Origin: a bacterium
Lineage (GTDB): Bacteria; Zhuqueibacterota; Zhuqueibacteria; Zhuqueibacterales; Geothermadaptataceae
Direction of reading: 5' to 3'
Assembly: GCA_024275575.1 (NCBI GenBank)
Contig: JAJRYV010000116.1
Coordinates: 1-63,392, forward strand
Length of the DNA: 63,392 nucleotides
Positions 18,142-27,464 of this stretch are shown one piece after another; position 1 is the stretch's first letter; every line of letters starts with the position of its first letter. The notes beneath the pieces were generated by a model. The model ran no database searches. It was not told the DNA's origin and was given only the letters and a program-made list of their open reading frames with translations. Made by a program: the position numbers and the translations under genes.

Positions 18142-20214
18142 TCAAAGATTTTTCAATTCATCAATTTTTTTCTCCGGCCCAACAAGCACGAGTTGATCTT
18201 CTGCCTGCAGTTCATCCACCGAGGTTGGCACGATGGCTTCTTCGTTTTTGCCTGCATCCTTCCTTTTGATGAGAATAACCTGCGTTTTATATTCCTGGCG
18301 AAAAGGTAAAACACGCAGGCTTTTGCCGACAAATTTTTGCGGACATTTGATTTCTGCAAGGGCGTAACCGTCAATAAAATCAATCGTTTTTGTCTGTTCA
18401 AGAAGCTTTACCGAATGCGCCAGCTCGGTGGTTACATCGGCGCGATGAATTTCGTTGTTGTAAGCTTCGATCACATCGCGTAGGCGCAATTGGCCGATCA
18501 GTTTTCGCGATTGCATATCTTTGATGACCGGAATCAGATCCACATCATAACGGCCGAAAATCTGCATTGCTTCCGCCAGCGTCGCATCCGCGGCAATGAT
18601 GGGGACTTCGGTATCGACGAGATCGTGCGCCACTACCAAATCCTGCAGAAACTCTTCCTCCTGCAAAATTTGCCGCACACTCGGCAGCGAAATCGCACCG
18701 ATAAACTGTCTGTTTTTATTGACTACCCAAAAATGGCGCAGGCGGGTGCCCAGGGTCTGGTTGATTATATCCTTAAAAGCTGTGTGCTCCGGCATGAGTT
18801 CAATTTTTTTGTCCATAACCGATTGTACGCAAACAGCACGCAAAACATTGGCATCGCGGCCGCGAAAAATATCGATACCCTTGCTCACCAGTTTGATGGT
18901 ATAAATCGATTCACGCATCAACTTGCCGCGGAAAATCGTTGCGATAGTCACCGAGATCAGCAGTGGTAAAATGATGCTGTAATCGTTGGTCATTTCAAAG
19001 ATGATGAGTGTCGCTGTGAGCGGGGCGTGGGTTGTTGCCGCAACGACGGCGCCCATGCCGACGAGGGCGTAGGCACCGGGGCTGGCTGAAATTTCGGGGA
19101 AAAGTGAATGCACGAGCACACCGAAAGCCCCACCGGCGGAAGTCCCTAAAAACAATGACGGTGCGAAAATACCGCCGGAGCCGCCGGAGCCAAGGCTGAT
19201 TGAAGTGGCAATTATTTTGGCAAAAACGAGCAGCAGCAGTGTCTGCCCCAATAAATTTCCACGCAATGCGCTGTCCATTGTATCATAACCAACACCGTAA
19301 ATCTGGGGAATAAAACAGCCCATAATACCGATGATCAGGCCGCCGACCATGGTTTTCAAATAAATCGGATATTTGATGCGTTCAAAAAATTCTTCGGAGC
19401 CGTGTAATGTTTTGATAAAAAGCCAAGCGACAAGGCCGGAAAATATGCCGAGTACAGCGTAAGGAATGAGCTCAAAAGCACTGACAAGCTGGTATTCCGG
19501 CACTTGAAACGCGGTGTGGTCGCCGAGAAACATATGTGAGACGACGGTGGCTGCAACAGGAGAGATGACGATAGGGCTGAATTTCGGCAATGCAAAATCA
19601 CCGAGAATGATTTCCAGACTGAAAAGAGCGCCCGCAATCGGTGCATTAAAAGCCGCAGCGATACCGGCTGCTGCACCACAGGCGACAAAGGTTTTCATGC
19701 GTTGCGGATTGACCTGAAAAAATTGCCCCAGTGCACTGCCGATTGCCGAGCCGATCTGGATGACCGGCCCCTCCCTGCCAACAGATCCACCGCCTCCGAT
19801 GTACAATGATGAAGCGATCAACTTGGCCGTGGCCACCCGTTTGCGGATCACACCGTTGCGCAAGGCAATGGCCTCCATGACTTCCGGTACACCGTGACCT
19901 TTGGCTTCTTTGGCGACGAGGTGAATAATCAGACCGACGACAAATCCCGCGATGGTGGGCATAATTATTTTTATGTACCAGCTCGTTTCGGTAAAATAAG
20001 CAATGTTGGGGTTGGCTATTCCCCAGAACATTTTTTCAAATAGCCGGATGCCGTGATAGATGCCGACCGCACCTAATCCACCGATGATGCCGATGATCAC
20101 CGCAACGAATACGATGAAGGTGTGTTCGGTTGTCTTGAATTTGCGGGCTGCTGTTCTGCTGATTCGCAAGCCGTTTACAATGAGTTTTTTAAGAAATCTT
20201 GTGATTTTCGTCAT
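18142..20214 (-). CDS. ClC-family chloride channel with CBS pair and TrkA-C-like tail
   Basis: 690 aa. The ClC core (residues about 30-450) has the selectivity motifs GHGVP, GREGP (with the gating glutamate) and GGIFAP. Two CBS domains follow (about 455-590), then a RCK-C/TrkA-C-like segment (about 605-690: KCPQKFVGKSLRVLPFR, then EDQLVLVGPEKKIDEL). The proton glutamate of ClC antiporters (second E of the E. coli FIIEE motif) is isoleucine here (FSLEII), as in channel-type members, so passive chloride conduction is more likely than H+/Cl- exchange. The CBS and TrkA-C parts probably gate by nucleotide. A second ClC gene lies 55 bp upstream. Confidence 0.93.
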   Translation of the reverse strand: MTKITRFLKKLIVNGLRISRTAARKFKTTEHTFIVFVAVIIGIIGGLGAVGIYHGIRLFEKMFWGIANPNIAYFTETSWYIKIIMPTIAGFVVGLIIHLVAKEAKGHGVPEVMEAIALRNGVIRKRVATAKLIASSLYIGGGGSVGREGPVIQIGSAIGSALGQFFQVNPQRMKTFVACGAAAGIAAAFNAPIAGALFSLEIILGDFALPKFSPIVISPVAATVVSHMFLGDHTAFQVPEYQLVSAFELIPYAVLGIFSGLVAWLFIKTLHGSEEFFERIKYPIYLKTMVGGLIIGIMGCFIPQIYGVGYDTMDSALRGNLLGQTLLLLVFAKIIATSISLGSGGSGGIFAPSLFLGTSAGGAFGVLVHSLFPEISASPGAYALVGMGAVVAATTHAPLTATLIIFEMTNDYSIILPLLISVTIATIFRGKLMRESIYTIKLVSKGIDIFRGRDANVLRAVCVQSVMDKKIELMPEHTAFKDIINQTLGTRLRHFWVVNKNRQFIGAISLPSVRQILQEEEFLQDLVVAHDLVDTEVPIIAADATLAEAMQIFGRYDVDLIPVIKDMQSRKLIGQLRLRDVIEAYNNEIHRADVTTELAHSVKLLEQTKTIDFIDGYALAEIKCPQKFVGKSLRVLPFRQEYKTQVILIKRKDAGKNEEAIVPTSVDELQAEDQLVLVGPEKKIDELKNL

Positions 20215-20269
20215 TATGCTTTCATCTGCGCTGAAACCGTAAACAGCTTGAATTGGGACAGAGATAACC

Positions 20270-22042
20270 TTAATTTTCCGTCTGCACCCGCAATTCCTTG
20301 CGATAGAGGTCCAGCATTGTCGCTTTAGAGATCAATCCACGAAATTTGCCATCTTCGACTACCGGCAAACTCCATGATTTCGTCATTTCAAATTTATTCT
20401 GAATTTCATTTAAATTATCGGCAAGTGTGATGGTTGTCAGATCGGAATGCATGACTTCCTCAACGAGAATAGTGTTGAGCATTTCCGCATTAAAAATAAA
20501 TTCCTTGAGATCGTTAAAGTAGACCATACCGCAAAAGCGTCCGTCATTTTCATCGACGACCGGGAAGTAATTGCGTTTTGATTTTTTGATCGTCGGAATG
20601 ATATCGCGCAACAACAATACCGGCGGAATGGTAATCAAGTCCTGTTCGAGCAATTCCAGTGGTTTGATATCGGCGAGAATCCGGCCATCCGTTCTCGGCC
20701 GGTGTAAAAATCCTTTTTTGGCCAGCTCATAATGATAGATTGAATGTTTTTCGACGATTTTCACCAGTGCGGAGGTTAAAAACGCCACCAGTAACAACGG
20801 CAGAATTGCATCATAACCACCAGTAATTTCGATGGTTAAAAACATGCCGGTGAGGGGTGCGTTCAGGGTGCCGCTGATAACGCCGGTCATGCCAATGAGG
20901 GCGAAAAGCGCAAGTTCATTGAGCGGGATTTCAGGAAAAAAAAGGTTTATAATAGTACAAAACAAATAACCACTAGCGCTGCCGATGACCAGTGCCGGGG
21001 CAAAAACACCACCGGCGCCGCCGGCACCGAGGGTCACCGAAGTCACAACAATTTTGAGAAAAATAACGAGAAAAATAAATCCGGCACCACTGGCGAAATG
21101 TCCTGAGATGAGTTGCTGGACAAACTCGTAACCCTCACCGCGAATAACCGGAACCTGGAAGGAGATGAGACCGACCAGCAACCCACCGACAGTGGCTTTC
21201 ACAAGAGCGTTTTTAAAATACCGTTCGAGATAAATAGAGCTATTGCGCAGGGTTTTAATAAACAAAATGGAAATGAGAGCACAAACGACGGCAAGTCCGA
21301 TCGTCGCGCCGATATCGTAGACCGAGACAAATTTTAGATGTAGCGCAAATGGAATCTGATTGCCGTTGAGCAGCCGGCTGATTTCCGTTCCGGTTACAGA
21401 AGCGATGGCTACCGGCAACATATAAATGGAAGCCCAGTCGCCGATGATGACTTCCATCGTAAAAATAATACCGGTGATCGGTGCGTTAAAAATCGCGGCG
21501 ATTGCTGCAGCCGCACCGGAACCGGTGACCGCGATTTTGATCTTCTCATCAGCTTTTAAAAAACGGGCGAAGTTGGACCCGATCGCTGCGCCGCTGACAA
21601 CGACAGGCGCTTCCGGCCCTGCTGAACCACCCGTGGAAATCGTGATCAGGCTGCCCAGCAATTTTGAAAACGATGAGCGAAACTTGACGTTGCCCCCTTT
21701 GAGAGTAATGCTATGGATAACTTCCGGCAGGCCGTGCCCGTCAAAATCTCTGATGATATATTTGAGCAAAACAACGGTGGTGAACAGACCGATAACAGGC
21801 AGCAATATTTTCCACTGCATGCTGTCGATTTCGTGAAACAGATGATGGAAATATTTGAGCCCGAAATTGAGACCGATTGCCGCAAGCCCGCTGGTTAACC
21901 CGACGATCAAACCGATCACGGTCAATTTGAAACGTGGATCCGTATTGACAAGAATTTGCCGGCCACCGGCAAGAATTGAGCGAAGTTTTGTCAATTTATT
22001 CTGCGGCACTCTCAATCGTCCTGATATTTTCCAGCAGGACAT
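20270..22042 (-). CDS. ClC-family chloride channel with CBS pair
   Basis: 590 aa. ClC core with GHGLP, GPEAP (gating glutamate kept, first arginine lost) and GGVFAP, followed by two CBS domains (about residues 460-585) and no TrkA-C tail. The antiporter proton glutamate is valine (FTMEVI), like eukaryotic channels. The frame opens at 22042, overlapping the HTH-EIIA gene by 47 bp, but that start has no ribosome binding site; TTG at 21994, just beyond the EIIA stop, is an alternative that removes only a non-membrane leader. Probably co-transcribed with both neighbours. Confidence 0.92.
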   Translation of the reverse strand: MSCWKISGRLRVPQNKLTKLRSILAGGRQILVNTDPRFKLTVIGLIVGLTSGLAAIGLNFGLKYFHHLFHEIDSMQWKILLPVIGLFTTVVLLKYIIRDFDGHGLPEVIHSITLKGGNVKFRSSFSKLLGSLITISTGGSAGPEAPVVVSGAAIGSNFARFLKADEKIKIAVTGSGAAAAIAAIFNAPITGIIFTMEVIIGDWASIYMLPVAIASVTGTEISRLLNGNQIPFALHLKFVSVYDIGATIGLAVVCALISILFIKTLRNSSIYLERYFKNALVKATVGGLLVGLISFQVPVIRGEGYEFVQQLISGHFASGAGFIFLVIFLKIVVTSVTLGAGGAGGVFAPALVIGSASGYLFCTIINLFFPEIPLNELALFALIGMTGVISGTLNAPLTGMFLTIEITGGYDAILPLLLVAFLTSALVKIVEKHSIYHYELAKKGFLHRPRTDGRILADIKPLELLEQDLITIPPVLLLRDIIPTIKKSKRNYFPVVDENDGRFCGMVYFNDLKEFIFNAEMLNTILVEEVMHSDLTTITLADNLNEIQNKFEMTKSWSLPVVEDGKFRGLISKATMLDLYRKELRVQTEN

Positions 22043-22676
22043 CTGCTGGTTTGCGTTGCTGCAAGAGTTCTATAATCATTTGGTTCTGCAGTAAAAAGCT
22101 GATCTTTGACAAAATTTTGAGATGCTCTTTTGTCGTCGTACTGAAAATCATAAATAATGCGAAAACCGGAATTTTATCAATCGACTTATATGCGACCGGC
22201 TCTTCCGGAAAAATCAACGGCAGATGCGCTTCCGGCAAGTTCAAATCGAGGCGGTTACGGCTGTGCGGAATGGCGATGCCTTTGCCGATACCGGTGGACG
22301 CAAGCTCTTCCCTGTTCAAAAGCTCATCGAGCAACACGGTCTTGTCAACATTTTTCAGAAAGAGCAGGCAATTCAGTGAATTTTTTAAAATAGAGTAGAC
22401 ATCACTGCCGGGCATGTGGTAATAAATGCCGCCGCGTGTAATCGCGCGGCTAAGGAAATTCTGGTTTACAATTAATTGCCGGCTCTCCGTCCGGCTGTGC
22501 TGAATTGGAAAATCATGCTCCTTCGCCCATTTAACGATTTCAGTTCTGTTGAAACAGGCTGCATTGTTTATCGTTTTATAGGGAATTTTCCCCTGGTGCT
22601 CCCAACGTTGTACGGTTATCGGGGAAACTCCCAAAAGTTCGGCAATTTCATTCTCGGTATAAAGGCGTTTCTTCAT
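21996..22676 (-). CDS. HTH (MerR/excisionase-type) plus PTS EIIA-like domain protein
   Basis: 226 aa. Residues 1-55 form a MerR/Xis-type helix-turn-helix (YTENEIAELLGVSPITVQRWEHQGKIP in outline, then RTEIVKWAKE). Residues about 70-220 form a PTS EIIA type-2 (PtsN-like) domain with the phosphorylatable histidine H138 in GKGIAIPHSR. Such fusions are regulators that read PTSNtr-type phosphorylation or have lost sugar transport. It lies directly upstream of, and overlapping, the second ClC gene, so a role in ion-homeostasis control is a fair inference. No transport PTS genes are seen. Confidence 0.87.
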   Translation of the reverse strand: MKKRLYTENEIAELLGVSPITVQRWEHQGKIPYKTINNAACFNRTEIVKWAKEHDFPIQHSRTESRQLIVNQNFLSRAITRGGIYYHMPGSDVYSILKNSLNCLLFLKNVDKTVLLDELLNREELASTGIGKGIAIPHSRNRLDLNLPEAHLPLIFPEEPVAYKSIDKIPVFALFMIFSTTTKEHLKILSKISFLLQNQMIIELLQQRKPADVLLENIRTIESAAE

Positions 22677-23248
22677 GTCTGTTCACGGTACATTTATAGT
22701 TTGAACAATTTTAACCTGCATCGTAACTATCAGCCCCAATATGCTCGTCGGGGATTTAAGCCCACGTGCTGCCCCGGCAAGGAATCCCCGATGGAATCCG
22801 ACGACGGAATTCTACGGTTGACGAGCAGGAAGAAAATCCCGCCAAGCGGATATGGCTGAATAGATACATTTTCCCTATGCCGCTGCGACTCGGCGAGAAT
22901 AATAAAGGTTAAAAAGCAATAAATGTACGGAAACGAATATTTAAATGCAACGATTTGCATTGATGACGAATATCGCCCCTTTTTTAACATTCCAAAACTT
23001 GACCATCAAGCTGCCTGCTCTCCGGTTAAATCAGCAAACTATAAAACCCAGCCCCGAAAATGACCGTCAAGCATCTGTTCAGCAAGCTCAATTCCAGAAT
23101 CAATGTCATTAAGTCAAGAAATCCTGAGCCTGTTGAAAGGGCGTCCTCACCGTCGGCAACGCCCAGTGCAGCGCTTTCGTCGTTATTGGGTTTGTTCCCC
23201 AGATCGGCGGCGCGGCTTGCTGAACAGATGCCATTGCCGGTTTTGTGG
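22677..23248. other. Intergenic region holding repeat-A copy 1
   Basis: No supported gene in 570 bp. It holds a dispersed repeat at 22742-22851 (separate entry) and a homology tail to about 22,900. The stretch 23,020-23,248 is open in one minus frame but looks non-coding and abuts the PAP2 stop. Confidence 0.4.
22742..22851 (+). repeat. Dispersed repeat A, copy 1
   Basis: About 110 bp, roughly 85% identical by eye to 46729-46838 and, inverted, to the shorter 56659-56727. Shared landmarks: 'tgctcgtcgggg', 'atttaagcccacgtg', 'ttctacggttgac', 'agcaggaagaaaat', 'ccgccaagcggat'. Internal complementarity (cggggatt against aatccccg, and ccgccaagcgg) predicts a folded element, like REP/MITE-type repeats. 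Confidence 0.8.
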
Positions 23249-24157
23249 CTAAAAAACGAACCTGAGACGGGTAATGAAAGTATTGCCTGCCGGGCTGAGC
23301 AGAATAAATGCCATTCGGTTGGATTTGTCATCGAGGCTTCGGGATGAAATGAAGGCGATAGACCAGCCCAGCATTATTTGCGAAAAATAATGTTTGTTAT
23401 CGTTCATTCTCGACCAGGCTGTGAGTGGTGAGGCGAGATAAAAAATGGATTTCGCCAGCGACGATTCGCTCATTTTAGCGGCAGCCAAAAGCGGCACAGC
23501 GCCCATGAATGCATGTCCGCTGACAGCGTTATCATCGTTAAACGGGCGCCAGCGGGCATCATTTTCAGTCGGCCGCGAGGCGCCTAAAATACGCTGCAAC
23601 AAAACGACCGGCGGCGCTCCGGTGAGAATCATGCGCAGGGACAATTGCGCCCAATTCCCAACCGGTTTCAACCGGCTGTTTTTTTTGAAAAAATAGCCGG
23701 CGGCCGCGGCAGTTAAATAGAGCGGCAGCATTTTTTCGCCACTGCCGAGATGTTTAACCACGGCTGCGATATCGTCAATCGCAGCATTTCGAATGTCGGT
23801 TTGATACCAGCTCTGTATGCGCTGATCGCTTTGCAGGTGGGCCATGAACCCGCCGGCGAGCAATAAGCCTGCACCAAAGAAAAGATTGGATTTTGAATAA
23901 AACTCTCTCTGATCGGTGCAGAACTGGTGTAACTGCCCAGACAGCGTCGGCAAAACGCGCCCTGTGCTTGTTGAATCTGATAAGATGAGAGGGCACTCTC
24001 GCTTAGGCAGACTCAGTATCCGCCTGGCTGACTGAACAGATACGAACTGGTTGATGTTTTCCATTGCAAAAACAGAATTATGCAATATGAAAAAGAAAAA
24101 TACAACCTGCGGGTAGCACAGAAATACTTTTTTTAGCGACGACTTTTTTTTGTCCAT
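23249..24157 (-). CDS. PAP2-family membrane phosphatase-like protein
   Basis: 302 aa with an N-terminal signal/anchor (PQVVFFFFILHNSVFA) and further hydrophobic segments from residue 95. PAP2 motifs: ILGASRPTE (the end of motif 1, with the initial lysine replaced by glutamine), SGHAF (motif 2) and SRMNDNKHYFSQ (motif 3). Motif 3 keeps the nucleophilic histidine but has Gln where the charge-relay aspartate normally stands. The family removes phosphate from lipid phosphates such as undecaprenyl pyrophosphate; given the substitutions, activity may be altered. It ends in an amphipathic, F-terminated strand. Confidence 0.8.
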   Translation of the reverse strand: MDKKKSSLKKVFLCYPQVVFFFFILHNSVFAMENINQFVSVQSARRILSLPKRECPLILSDSTSTGRVLPTLSGQLHQFCTDQREFYSKSNLFFGAGLLLAGGFMAHLQSDQRIQSWYQTDIRNAAIDDIAAVVKHLGSGEKMLPLYLTAAAAGYFFKKNSRLKPVGNWAQLSLRMILTGAPPVVLLQRILGASRPTENDARWRPFNDDNAVSGHAFMGAVPLLAAAKMSESSLAKSIFYLASPLTAWSRMNDNKHYFSQIMLGWSIAFISSRSLDDKSNRMAFILLSPAGNTFITRLRFVF

Positions 24158-24352
24158 TTTTTTTGCATCTTTTTTTGTGAAAATTCATAAACACAAACTT
24201 GCATCCGTGCAAAGTTGGAATTTCAAAAAGACTTTGCAACAAAAATTGTTAATTCGAATCTCTAAACCAAGAGAAAATTAACACCACTTTTCATGAATTA
24301 AAAGCGACTCGCTGAAAATAACCCCAAAACCAATATTAACACAGGGAGAACC

Positions 24353-25693
24353 ATGAAACGCAAACTATTCACAGGATTTTTGCTGCTGTTTTTTTACAGC
24401 GCGGCTTTTGCCGGAGAAAAAATTCTGCCTTATCCGATGCACCAACACAAGTTGGGAAATGGTCTCAATGTCGTGACCGTGCCTTTTGACAGTCCGGGGC
24501 TGGCGGCATTTTACATCGTCGTGCGGGTTGGTGCTCGCAATGAAGTTGAAGATGGCGTCACCGGATTTGCCCATTTTTTCGAACACATGATGTTTCGTGG
24601 TACGGACAAATATCCCAAAGAAAAATACAGCGCCATTCTCAAATCAACCGGCGCAGCGGCAAACGCCAACACCACGCAGGACCGCACCCTCTATCACATG
24701 ACCGGCAACGCGGCCAGGCTGGATATCATGTTCGAGCTTGAAGCCGACCGCTTCCGAAATTTGCACTACAGCGAGCATGGTTTTAAAACCGAAGCCGGTG
24801 CGGTGAAAGGGGAATACACAAAAAACTACGCCAGCCCGTATCAGCAAATTTACGAAAAAATGCTCAACACCGCTTTCGACAAACATACCTACAAACATAC
24901 GACTATGGGGTTTTTCAAAGACATCGTCGATATGCCGAACCAGTATGATTATTCACGTTTGTTTTTCAAGCGTTTTTACAAACCGGAATATTGTACCATC
25001 GTCGTCGTCGGTGATGTGACGCCGGAGAAAGTCAACAAGCTGGCGCAAAAATATTTCGGCGACTGGGAGCAGGGCAATTATGTCGCTTCCGTGCCGGTTG
25101 AACCACCACAAAACGGCACCCGCTACGTGCATTTACAAAATGGCGCCATTCCGGCATACTTGAGTATGAGTTATAAAGGACCGGCTTTCGATGATACCAA
25201 AATCGACATGCCGGCGCTCGATGTGCTATCATCGATCGTTTTTTCGCGCACCTCCGATCTGTTTAAAAAACTGGTTTTTCAGGAACGCAAATTGCGTTTT
25301 CTCGGCGGTGGAGCCGGTGATTCGCACGATCCCAATCTTTTCACTATTCAGGCTTCTTTCGTCGACAAAAATGACATGCAATACGTCAAAGATGAAATTG
25401 TCAAAGCCGTCGAAAAAGTCAAAACCGCCGGCGTCGATGGGGATGTGCTGGCAAAAACGAAATCGAATTTAAAATACAGCTACGCCATGAGTATCGATAA
25501 TCCGGACCGCATCGCCAATTCAATTTGCCATTATATCATGCTCACCGGTGATCCGGAATCACTGCATCGCTTATACGCACTCTACGATCGAGTGACAATC
25601 GATGAGGTAAAAATGGTGGCGAACAAATATTTTATCCCTGAGGCTTTGACGATTGCGACGATTTCAGAAGATGTGGAGGGGGGAGTAAAGTGA
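24353..25693 (+). CDS. M16-family zinc peptidase (catalytic subunit)
   Basis: 446 aa with a signal peptide (LLLFFYSAAFAGEK). Inverted zinc motif HFFEH at residues 74-78, with the distal glutamate in the GAVKGEYTKN segment about 75 residues later, as in pitrilysin/processing-peptidase family members. The C-terminal M16 domain follows from about residue 190. Probably periplasmic. Start supported by GGGAG before the ATG. The stop overlaps the next gene's GTG start (GTGA), indicating a coupled heterodimer with the inactive partner. Confidence 0.93.
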   Translation: MKRKLFTGFLLLFFYSAAFAGEKILPYPMHQHKLGNGLNVVTVPFDSPGLAAFYIVVRVGARNEVEDGVTGFAHFFEHMMFRGTDKYPKEKYSAILKSTGAAANANTTQDRTLYHMTGNAARLDIMFELEADRFRNLHYSEHGFKTEAGAVKGEYTKNYASPYQQIYEKMLNTAFDKHTYKHTTMGFFKDIVDMPNQYDYSRLFFKRFYKPEYCTIVVVGDVTPEKVNKLAQKYFGDWEQGNYVASVPVEPPQNGTRYVHLQNGAIPAYLSMSYKGPAFDDTKIDMPALDVLSSIVFSRTSDLFKKLVFQERKLRFLGGGAGDSHDPNLFTIQASFVDKNDMQYVKDEIVKAVEKVKTAGVDGDVLAKTKSNLKYSYAMSIDNPDRIANSICHYIMLTGDPESLHRLYALYDRVTIDEVKMVANKYFIPEALTIATISEDVEGGVK

Positions 25694-27243
25694 GAAAAAA
25701 AATGAAAATTTCGATATTTGCAGGCCTGCTTGTTTTTGCTGTTTCTGCTGTTTTTGCTCAGGAAGTTGTTGAGCTGAAGATGGCCAATTCGAATAAAATC
25801 GTTGTCAAACTTATGTTCCGCAACGGCTCCATTTGTGATCCGGCAGGCAAAGAGGGATTAACTGTCGCAACCGCGTCTCTGATTTCGCAGGGAGCGGCAG
25901 GTGAGCTGAGTTACAGCGAAATTCAGGATAAGCTCTACCCCTGGGCGGCAAGTTACGGCGCTGGCGTCGATAAGGAAGTCAGCATTTTTACTTTTCAGGT
26001 GCCTGCTGATTTTGCGGAAGATTTCTATCCGGTTCTGCGCGATGTCATGCTCAAACCCGCCTTTTCAGAGAATGATTTCAAGCGTATTATGACCAATCAG
26101 TTGAATTATGTCGAGCAGGGTATTCGTGCTTCCTCGGACGAGGAATACAGCAAAAAAGCGCTGGAAGATTTGCTCTTCCGCGGTACCAATTACCAGCACA
26201 TGAAAGAGGGGAAAACGGCCAGTGTCAAAGCGATCACGCTCGAGGATATCAAACAACATTACGCTGCTTTTTTCACCCGCAATAACGTGATGATCGGCGT
26301 TGTAGGGAATTACAGCGGCAGGTTCCTCAAGCGGCTGAAAAAAGATATTGCACAGCTTTCAGCGACAAAACCCGTTTTGCCCCAGCCCGGAAAAGCGCGC
26401 ACAGCCGAGGGTGTCGAAGTTGAAATCATTGCCAAAGAAGGCGCTTTTGGCTCAGCCATTTTCACCGGTGCTCCACTGTCCATTACCCGTGCCGACGATG
26501 AATTTGCCGCGTTGATGATCGCTAATTCATGGATGGGTGAACACCGCAAATCATATTCCCGGTTGTATCAAAAAATCCGCCAGGCCCGCTCGATGAACTA
26601 CGGCGATTATTCCTACATCGAATGGTATGACCGTGGCGGCAGCTTTCAATTGCCGCCTGCCGGTGTACCGCGCTCGTCCAACTATTTTTCTATCTGGATC
26701 CGCCCGGTACAGATCGCCGCTCAGCTAAAAAAACAATATGCTGAACTCGCCGATATCACCCTCGGGCATGCACATTTTGCCCTGCGCATGGCGATTCGTG
26801 AATTCGACCTGCTCATCAAAAACGGCCTTTCGCAGGAAGATTTTGAGGCGACACGCACGTTTTTGCGCAGTTACACCAAACTTTACGCACAAAACCCGGC
26901 TGCCCAGCTCGGCTGGTTGATGGATTCGCGTTTTTACAACCGAAAAAACTATCTCAAAGAACTGGATGGGTTGCTGGAAAAAGTGACCCTCGACGAGGTG
27001 AACAAGGCCCTGCGCAAACATTGGCAGACAGAAAACATGTTCGTCACTATCGTCACCGATACGAGTGAGGCGGAAGCGCTGGCGAAAAGTTTGCGCGAAA
27101 ATATCAGTTCACCGATGAGCTATTCCAATCTGGTGAAATCGGGTTTGCCGGCAGATATCTTGGCTGAAGATAAAGAAGTCGCTGATTATAAATTAAATAT
27201 TAAATCAGTGAAAATCATCAAATCAGCAGATGCTTTTCAGTAA
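25690..27243 (+). CDS. M16-family peptidase-like protein without zinc site (partner subunit)
   Basis: 517 aa with a signal peptide (ISIFAGLLVFAVSAVFAQ). Same two-domain M16 fold as its neighbour, but the HxxEH position reads ATASLISQGA, so it lacks metal ligands; the C-terminal domain has the RxxxY-type substrate-binding region (SRLYQKIRQARSMNYGDYSY). It therefore likely acts as the non-catalytic half of a heterodimer, as in bacterial M16B pairs. Translation starts at GTG 25690, within the upstream stop, or at ATG 25702. Confidence 0.9.
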   Translation: MRKKMKISIFAGLLVFAVSAVFAQEVVELKMANSNKIVVKLMFRNGSICDPAGKEGLTVATASLISQGAAGELSYSEIQDKLYPWAASYGAGVDKEVSIFTFQVPADFAEDFYPVLRDVMLKPAFSENDFKRIMTNQLNYVEQGIRASSDEEYSKKALEDLLFRGTNYQHMKEGKTASVKAITLEDIKQHYAAFFTRNNVMIGVVGNYSGRFLKRLKKDIAQLSATKPVLPQPGKARTAEGVEVEIIAKEGAFGSAIFTGAPLSITRADDEFAALMIANSWMGEHRKSYSRLYQKIRQARSMNYGDYSYIEWYDRGGSFQLPPAGVPRSSNYFSIWIRPVQIAAQLKKQYAELADITLGHAHFALRMAIREFDLLIKNGLSQEDFEATRTFLRSYTKLYAQNPAAQLGWLMDSRFYNRKNYLKELDGLLEKVTLDEVNKALRKHWQTENMFVTIVTDTSEAEALAKSLRENISSPMSYSNLVKSGLPADILAEDKEVADYKLNIKSVKIIKSADAFQ

Positions 27244-27337
27244 ACAAGTCATGTCGTTTTAGTTTTGTTGGATTAAATTGCGGAGCCAGGACCCAATCGA
27301 TTCGAAATTTTGAACCGATTGCTTAACCGCTGATTGA

Positions 27338-27381
27338 CACAGATCAAACACAGATATTCTGAAATCCGTGTTTGATCTGTG
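27338..27381. terminator. Strong hairpin between convergent genes (possible bidirectional terminator)
   Basis: Two 18-nt arms (27338-27355 and 27364-27381), complementary except for one base, with an 8-nt loop 'attctgaa'. It sits between the M16 pair (plus) and the glycosidase-like gene (minus), which converge here. There is no T-run, so a pure intrinsic terminator is uncertain; it may also be part of a dispersed 'acacagat' repeat. Confidence 0.6.
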
Positions 27382-27464
27382 AATCTTCCCGGCCTCAAAA
27401 ACCTGAGTTCAACAGGGGAAACGATAACCGTTTTAATGAAGATATGTTCTGCAGCAACAGCCCT

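Noticed and set aside
22730-22990. ORF spanning repeat A copy 1 (and the similar one at 46693-46926)
   Set aside because: The peptides are alike only because the repeat is; the frame is broken by indels in copy 3 and there is no ribosome site.
23026-23331. Minus-strand ORF after the PAP2 gene
   Set aside because: Overlaps the PAP2 end in a different frame, no ribosome site, no family resemblance.
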